The notes under the pieces: model-generated
Databases searched by the model: none
Told to the model about the DNA's origin: nothing
The model's input: the letters and a program-made list of their open reading frames with translations, nothing else
Translations under genes and position numbers: made by a program
From: Erysipelothrix sp.
Lineage (GTDB): Bacteria; Bacillota_I; Bacilli_A; Erysipelotrichales; Erysipelotrichaceae
Direction: 5' to 3'
Assembly (NCBI GenBank): GCA_030152625.1
Contig: JASLJD010000139.1
Location: 1 to 8,848, forward strand
Length of the DNA: 8,848 nt
In this document: positions 5,564 to 8,848 of the stretch, in pieces
Position numbering within the stretch: the first letter of the stretch is position 1
Layout: every line of letters begins with the position of its first letter

Positions 5564-7178
5564 AATACATACCTTCTGGCATGCTCATATCCATAGCTTC
5601 ATTACTTGGAATACTTGCAACCGCTGCTTCGGTTGTTAAGAAGAGTGAGGCAATGGACGATGCATTAAGAAGTGCACTGCGAGTTACTTTCGTCGGATCT
5701 AAGATACCTACTTTTTGAAGATCTTCCCACTCGCCCTTCAAGGCATTGAAGCCAATGTTTTTATCAGCATCGAGTTGTGTGGATACGATTTCACGTCCAT
5801 CAAAACCAGCGTTTTCAGCAATTTGCCATAATGGTTTCAAGATCGCTTCAAAGACAGCTGTAATCCCTTTTTGCTCATCGGCAGTCTCGCCTTTGACTTC
5901 GTCTTTCAAGTTACGATAAGCATCCGCAAGTGCATAGCCTCCACCCAGAACAACACCTTCTGAAACAGCTGCTCTTGTGGCATTTAACGCATCTTCAATT
6001 CGAAGTTTCTTTTCTTTCATTTCGACTTCAGTGGCTGCACCAACACGAATAATCGCTACACCATTTGTGAGTTTTCCTAAACGCTCTGCTAAGCGCTCAC
6101 GATCATAATCACTGTCAGCACGATCAATTTGTTTTCTTAAGAGTTCTACACGTTCTTCAATTGCTTCTTTTTCGCCTTGTCCAGCAATAATCGTTGTGTC
6201 TTCTTGGCTGACAAGAACACGTGTTGCTGAACCAAGATCTTCTATGCTAACTTCTTCAAGTTTCATACCCAAATCTTTACTGATAAACTTCGCTCCAGTT
6301 ACAATTGCGATATCTTCTAAGATATTCTTTTGGTTATCGCCAAAGCCTGGTGCTTTGGTTGCTGCAATATTGAAAGTTCCACGTAATTTGTTAACAACAA
6401 GCGTTGCAACAACTTCATCATCGATATCTTCCGCAATTAAGAAGACCGGCTTATTCGCTTGGACCACTTGCTCTAGAAGTGGCAAGATATCCTGGATAGT
6501 GGAAATTTTATGGTCGGTGACTAAAATAAGCGGTTCTTCCATTTCAATTTCCATTTTTTCACGATCGGTCACCATGTATGGTGAAACAAAGCCTTTGTCA
6601 TACTGCATTCCTTCAACAACTTCAAGTTCGGTTTCAAAAGTGTTGGACTCATCAACGGTGATCACACCATCTTTTCCAACTTTCTCCATCGCATCCGCGA
6701 TGATTTTTCCTACTTCCTCTGAGCTTGAACTAATTGAAGCAACACTTGCGATATCTTCATATGTTTCGACAGGTTTAGATTGTTCGAGTAAGTATTGGGC
6801 GATTTCTTTTGATGCTTTTTCAATACCATAGCGCATCAGAACTGGGTTCGTACCTCGCTCAACACTGCGAACACCTTGATGAATAATCGATTGCGCTAAA
6901 ACTGTTGCGGTGGTTGTTCCATCACCGGCTAAATCATTCGTTTTATTGGCTACCTCATAAAGAAGTTTGGCACCCATATTTTCAAACTTGTCTTCGAGCT
7001 CAATATCTTGAGCAATCGTTACACCATCATTTGTAATAACCGGTGCACCAAATTCTTTTTCCAAAACAACATTGCGTCCTTTTGGACCCAAAGTCACACT
7101 GACTGCATTTGCTAAAGTATCAATTCCTTGTAATAGAGACTCTCTTGAGTCCTTACCAAAACGAACTTCTTTTGCCAT
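5562..7178 (-). CDS. groEL: Chaperonin GroEL (Hsp60)
   Basis: The ATP-driven folding chamber subunit, forming double heptameric rings capped by GroES in the cytoplasm. The 538-aa sequence shows the full family pattern: GPKGRNVVLEK (31-41) and AGDGTTTATVLAQ (84-96) of the nucleotide site with D51 and D86, the apical domain around 190-375, the ATPase aspartate D396 (IEDALNATRAA), the signature AAVSEGVVLGGG (403-414) and GILDPTKVTRSAL near the C-terminus. ATG 7176-7178 (MAKEVRFGKD) is correct: AGGAGG lies 9 nt upstream and the groES stop is only 1 nt before it. The longer frame up to 7199 would add seven residues read from the end of groES. The tail is MDMSMPEGMY rather than the usual Gly-Gly-Met repeat. 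It is co-transcribed with groES under the CIRCE-controlled promoter and ends at the bidirectional terminator. Confidence 0.98.
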   Translation of the reverse strand: MAKEVRFGKDSRESLLQGIDTLANAVSVTLGPKGRNVVLEKEFGAPVITNDGVTIAQDIELEDKFENMGAKLLYEVANKTNDLAGDGTTTATVLAQSIIHQGVRSVERGTNPVLMRYGIEKASKEIAQYLLEQSKPVETYEDIASVASISSSSEEVGKIIADAMEKVGKDGVITVDESNTFETELEVVEGMQYDKGFVSPYMVTDREKMEIEMEEPLILVTDHKISTIQDILPLLEQVVQANKPVFLIAEDIDDEVVATLVVNKLRGTFNIAATKAPGFGDNQKNILEDIAIVTGAKFISKDLGMKLEEVSIEDLGSATRVLVSQEDTTIIAGQGEKEAIEERVELLRKQIDRADSDYDRERLAERLGKLTNGVAIIRVGAATEVEMKEKKLRIEDALNATRAAVSEGVVLGGGYALADAYRNLKDEVKGETADEQKGITAVFEAILKPLWQIAENAGFDGREIVSTQLDADKNIGFNALKGEWEDLQKVGILDPTKVTRSALLNASSIASLFLTTEAAVASIPSNEAMDMSMPEGMY

Positions 7179-7179
7179 C

Positions 7180-7473
7180 TTATGCTTCCTCCTCAACAAT
7201 TGCTAGAATATCATCCATATCAATAATCATATATTCTTCATTTTCAAATTTGACATCTGTCGTGGCAAATTTCTTATAAATCACGCGATCCCCTACTTTT
7301 ACATCCAACGGGATCAACTCACCTTTCTCATCTCTTTTTCCATCACCGACAGCAACAACAATCGCCGTTGATGGCTCTTCCTTACTAGACTCTGGAAGAA
7401 TAATGCCACTTTCTGTTTTCGCTTCGACTTCTTCTTCTTGCAACAATACACGATCATACAATGGTTTTATCAT
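7180..7473 (-). CDS. groES: Co-chaperonin GroES (Hsp10)
   Basis: The heptameric lid that binds GroEL-ATP and closes the folding chamber. The 97-aa length is typical. It begins IKPLYDRVLLQ, has the mobile loop around 17-36 with the hydrophobic GIILP that docks on GroEL, then VVAVGDGKRDEKGELIPLDV, the VGDRVIYKKFATTDVKFENE barrel strands and the C-terminal DMDDILAIVEE. ATG 7471-7473 is preceded by AAAGGAG (7481-7487) with additional GGAG repeats. The final GAG-GAG-GAA codons double as the groEL ribosome site, so the two genes are translationally linked. Transcribed from the promoter at 7532-7559 and subject to HrcA through the CIRCE at 7495-7521. Confidence 0.98.
   Translation of the reverse strand: MIKPLYDRVLLQEEEVEAKTESGIILPESSKEEPSTAIVVAVGDGKRDEKGELIPLDVKVGDRVIYKKFATTDVKFENEEYMIIDMDDILAIVEEEA
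7188..7193 (-). promoter_or_regulatory. groEL ribosome binding site inside the end of groES
   Basis: AGGAGG is embedded in the Glu codons at the groES C-terminus, 9 nt before the groEL ATG. It fixes the groEL start at 7178 and suggests coupled translation. Confidence 0.8.
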
Positions 7474-7494
7474 ACTACTCCTCCTTTGATACCT

Positions 7495-7521
7495 TTAGCA
7501 CTCATTACCAGTAAGTGCTAA
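7495..7521. promoter_or_regulatory. CIRCE operator (HrcA binding site) of groESL
   Basis: TTAGCACTC (7495-7503), nine bases, AAGTGCTAA (7513-7521). The established CIRCE is TTAGCACTC-N9-GAGTGCTAA, so 17 of 18 arm positions match, with a single G-to-A change at the inner end of the right arm. It lies just downstream of the predicted start (about 7525), so it occupies the first bases of the transcript, the usual place for HrcA repression of groESL. Confidence 0.95.
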
Positions 7522-7531
7522 CACATATATC

Positions 7532-7559
7532 ATTATATTAAAAAAAAACGGATTGTCAA
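7532..7559 (-). promoter_or_regulatory. Consensus SigA promoter of groES-groEL
   Basis: A perfect TTGACA (7554-7559) and perfect TATAAT (7532-7537) are spaced by 16 bases, most of which are a run of T. The -35 contains the TGA stop codon of cysE and sits in the loop of the cysE terminator. The perfect hexamers fit a strong vegetative promoter held down by HrcA at the adjacent CIRCE. Confidence 0.93.
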
Positions 7560-7571
7560 GTCCGTTTTTTT
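7540..7571 (-). terminator. Intrinsic terminator of the kinase-cysE operon, overlapping the groES promoter
   Basis: On the minus strand AAAAAAACGGA (from 7571 to 7561) pairs with TCCGTTTTTTT, 11 bp around an 8-nt loop, and the T-run continues to nine T (7548-7540). The 5' arm is made by the last cysE codons (Lys-Lys-Arg) and the loop holds the stop codon. Only four pairs involve the ACGGA core, so strength may be modest; the long T-run compensates. Confidence 0.75.
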
Positions 7572-8068
7572 ATAAATTTCGCTGGAATCCCAGCAACAAT
7601 ATCATTTTCGCCAACATCTTTAACCACTACGGCACTCGCACCAATTACTGCATTATCACCAATTTTACAATTACCAATGATTTGTGCACCGACACCAACA
7701 ATGACATTGTTTCCTAATTTGGGATGGCGATCGCCTGTCTCATTTGTCTTCGCTCCTAAAGTAACACCATGATGAATAAGACAATCATCACCAATCACAG
7801 ATGTTTCACCAATCACAACACCGCTACCATGGTCAATCACCAATCTTTTACCGATCTTTGCACCTGGATGAATTTCAATTTGCGTGAAAAATCGTCCCAA
7901 CTGGGAAATTAATCGTGCTAAAAAGAAGCAGTGATAGCGATAGAAAAAGTGTGCTATCCGATAAAAAATCATTGCATGAAAGCCGGGATACAGGAGAATA
8001 ACCTCTAAAATATTGCGAGCCGATGGATCGCGATCACGATAGGCACGCGCTGTTTCAAAAAAATGCAT
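7556..8068 (-). CDS. cysE: Serine O-acetyltransferase
   Basis: It transfers acetyl from acetyl-CoA to serine, giving O-acetylserine, the carbon skeleton for cysteine synthesis, in the cytoplasm. At 170 aa it is a short form with a reduced helical N-terminal region (about 1-60). After that comes a left-handed beta-helix of hexapeptide repeats (about 64-160: EIHPGAKIG, VIDHGSGVVIGETSVIG, HHGVTLG, GDRHPKLGNNVIVGVGAQIIG). Catalytic histidine H80 is present in DHGSG. The partner position 15 residues before it is E65 instead of the Asp of the H. influenzae enzyme, a change I recall in Firmicutes relatives. H115 (DRHPK) is also kept. A GTG start at 8077 is possible, but AAGGGG lies 8 nt before ATG 8066-8068, so ATG is preferred. 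It follows the deoxynucleoside kinase gene by 12 nt in one operon. No cysteine synthase gene is visible nearby. Confidence 0.93.
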   Translation of the reverse strand: MHFFETARAYRDRDPSARNILEVILLYPGFHAMIFYRIAHFFYRYHCFFLARLISQLGRFFTQIEIHPGAKIGKRLVIDHGSGVVIGETSVIGDDCLIHHGVTLGAKTNETGDRHPKLGNNVIVGVGAQIIGNCKIGDNAVIGASAVVVKDVGENDIVAGIPAKFIKKRT

Positions 8069-8076
8069 TCGAAACA

Positions 8077-8082
8077 CCCCTT
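8077..8082 (-). promoter_or_regulatory. Ribosome binding site that selects the cysE ATG
   Basis: AAGGGG on the minus strand starts inside the stop codon of the kinase gene and lies 8 nt before ATG 8066-8068. The in-frame GTG 8075-8077 overlaps it and is therefore unlikely. Confidence 0.65.
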
Positions 8083-8689
8083 ACTTTTCTTCGATCTCTC
8101 GCAATTTCTCTTCAATCTGCTGAATGACAAATTGTCGATCTTCTAAATTATTCTCAAAATCAAGATTATCCACATTAATTTTAAGAATTGGTGACAATTT
8201 GTAATCTGAAAAATAGTCTTGGTATTCTTGGTTCAAACGCTCCCAATACTCTCTTTCTACGATTAATTCATAATCGCGCCCTCGCTTATGAATACGACGA
8301 ATGGCTTCATCAACACTTACTTCCAAATAAACCATAAGCTTAGGTGCTTGAACATGTTCAAGCATATTAATCAAAAGCTCTTTATAAATTTGAAATTCTT
8401 CATCACTCATTTCATCGTTCAAATTCAACATTCTTGCGAAAATGGCATCGCCATAGATACTGCGATCTAAAACTGCCTTTTCTACTTCAGATGCTTTTTT
8501 AATATGCTCGAATCGTTTATTTAAAAAGAAAACTTGAAGTGGAAATGAATAGCGATTTCGATTATGGTAAAACTTATCTAAAATTGGATTATCAACCACC
8601 GGCTCTTCAAAGGCCGTATATCCATATTCAGTCATAATATTCATTAAAGAACTCTTTCCAACACCCACTACACCTTCAATAACAATCAT
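8081..8689 (-). CDS. Deoxynucleoside kinase (dGK/dAK family)
   Basis: A salvage kinase that phosphorylates deoxynucleosides, probably deoxyadenosine or deoxyguanosine, to the 5'-monophosphate in the cytoplasm. The 202-aa product has the family features in order: P-loop GVVGVGKSS (6-14), the catalytic glutamate region FEEP (27-30), YSFPLQVFFLNKRF (47-60) with the substrate-contacting glutamine Q52, the LDRSIYGD block (74-81, DRS motif), KRGRDYE (135-141) forming the arginine-rich lid, and a C-terminal helix. An in-frame ATG at 8747-8749 would add 20 residues before the first beta strand. AAAGAGG lies 8 nt before ATG 8687-8689, where relatives normally start, so I choose the latter, with moderate certainty. 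It has its own promoter and is followed 12 nt later by cysE. Base preference cannot be fixed from sequence alone. Confidence 0.92.
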   Translation of the reverse strand: MIVIEGVVGVGKSSLMNIMTEYGYTAFEEPVVDNPILDKFYHNRNRYSFPLQVFFLNKRFEHIKKASEVEKAVLDRSIYGDAIFARMLNLNDEMSDEEFQIYKELLINMLEHVQAPKLMVYLEVSVDEAIRRIHKRGRDYELIVEREYWERLNQEYQDYFSDYKLSPILKINVDNLDFENNLEDRQFVIQQIEEKLREIEEK

Positions 8690-8697
8690 GTCATAAA

Positions 8698-8704
8698 CCT
8701 CTTT
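8698..8704 (-). promoter_or_regulatory. Ribosome binding site that selects the kinase start at 8689
   Basis: AAAGAGG lies 8 nt before ATG 8687-8689. The alternative ATG at 8747-8749 has only GGTGG upstream, a weaker match. This leaves a leader of about 90 nt from the predicted start point. Confidence 0.55.
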
Positions 8705-8784
8705 CCTAGATACATGTGATAGTAATTCTTGATAATTTAATGTTGCCATATGACCACCATTCTCTTGCTGAACACAGCCTCTAC

Positions 8785-8813
8785 ATTTTAATATGAATCG
8801 CTTTTCAATTCAA
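8785..8813 (-). promoter_or_regulatory. Promoter of the deoxynucleoside kinase-cysE operon
   Basis: TTGAAT (8808-8813), 17 bases, TAAAAT (8785-8790) on the minus strand, a good SigA match. The start would be near 8778. The stretch 8690-8778 would be leader RNA; I see only a weak 4-bp hairpin in it (GCTG...CAGC) and no riboswitch. Confidence 0.65.
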
Positions 8814-8848
8814 GAATAGAGCTTGCTTATTTTCTTCGCTTCTTCTTG
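8810..8848 (-). other. Possible 3' end of an upstream minus-strand gene (window edge)
   Basis: From the right edge all three minus-strand frames are open for some distance and none can be assigned. One ends KKKRRK at TAA 8827-8829, a basic tail common at protein C-termini. One ends QEEAKKISKLYS at TGA 8810-8812. The third ends RRSEENKQALFLN a little later. A gene end here is plausible because the kinase promoter starts right after it, but the length is too short to identify it. Confidence 0.25.

Noticed and set aside
6196..6831. A 211-codon plus-strand open frame inside groEL
   Set aside because: It is antisense to a secure groEL, is rich in Ser/Thr/Ile runs typical of a complementary-strand shadow, and has no promoter or ribosome site.
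8690..8778. Riboswitch or T-box in the kinase leader
   Set aside because: Only a 4-bp hairpin is visible, with no conserved core sequence and no terminator before the gene.
1..8848. Mobile elements, CRISPR array, tRNA or defence system
   Set aside because: I found no repeated spacers, long terminal inverted repeats, transposase or integrase motifs, or tRNA-like cloverleaf; the genes are housekeeping in type and composition looks even throughout.

Overview
The window reads as ordinary chromosome from a low-GC Gram-positive bacterium (Firmicutes/Bacillota). The composition is A/T-rich by eye, Shine-Dalgarno sites are strong (AAGGAGG type), TTG and GTG starts occur, promoters fit the SigA consensus, terminators are short hairpins with T-runs, and groESL sits behind a CIRCE element. 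A member of the Erysipelotrichia or a neighbouring class would fit, but that placement is only inference. I see no prophage, insertion sequence, CRISPR array, rRNA or tRNA.

Layout from left to right. The N-terminal 172 codons of lipoate-protein ligase lplA (minus) run off the left edge. Next is an unrecognised acidic 118-aa protein (minus, 615-971) with its own terminator. It is divergent from an M24 Xaa-Pro-type peptidase (plus, 1062-2111). A 171-base gap after that gene holds a well-formed promoter, three consecutive hairpins and a terminator, which I read as a candidate small RNA gene of about 70 nt (about 2170-2238). Facing it is a two-gene minus-strand operon: an all-alpha (dimeric-type) dUTPase followed by an M42 metallo-aminopeptidase. 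Divergent from the dUTPase is a metallophosphatase of the 5'-nucleotidase/cyclic phosphodiesterase family without a signal peptide (plus, 3996-5519). It converges on groEL through a bidirectional terminator. The rest is on the minus strand: a deoxynucleoside kinase and a serine acetyltransferase (cysE) in one operon, then groES-groEL under a consensus promoter plus CIRCE.

Functional threads: nucleotide pool management (dUTPase, nucleotidase/phosphodiesterase, deoxynucleoside kinase), peptide breakdown (M24 and M42 peptidases), lipoate and cysteine metabolism, and heat-shock chaperonins. Several starts are better placed internally than at the first in-frame start codon, because a Shine-Dalgarno site or a -10 box decides them. 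The most unusual items are the candidate small RNA with a C-rich loop and the groES promoter that is physically nested inside the cysE terminator.
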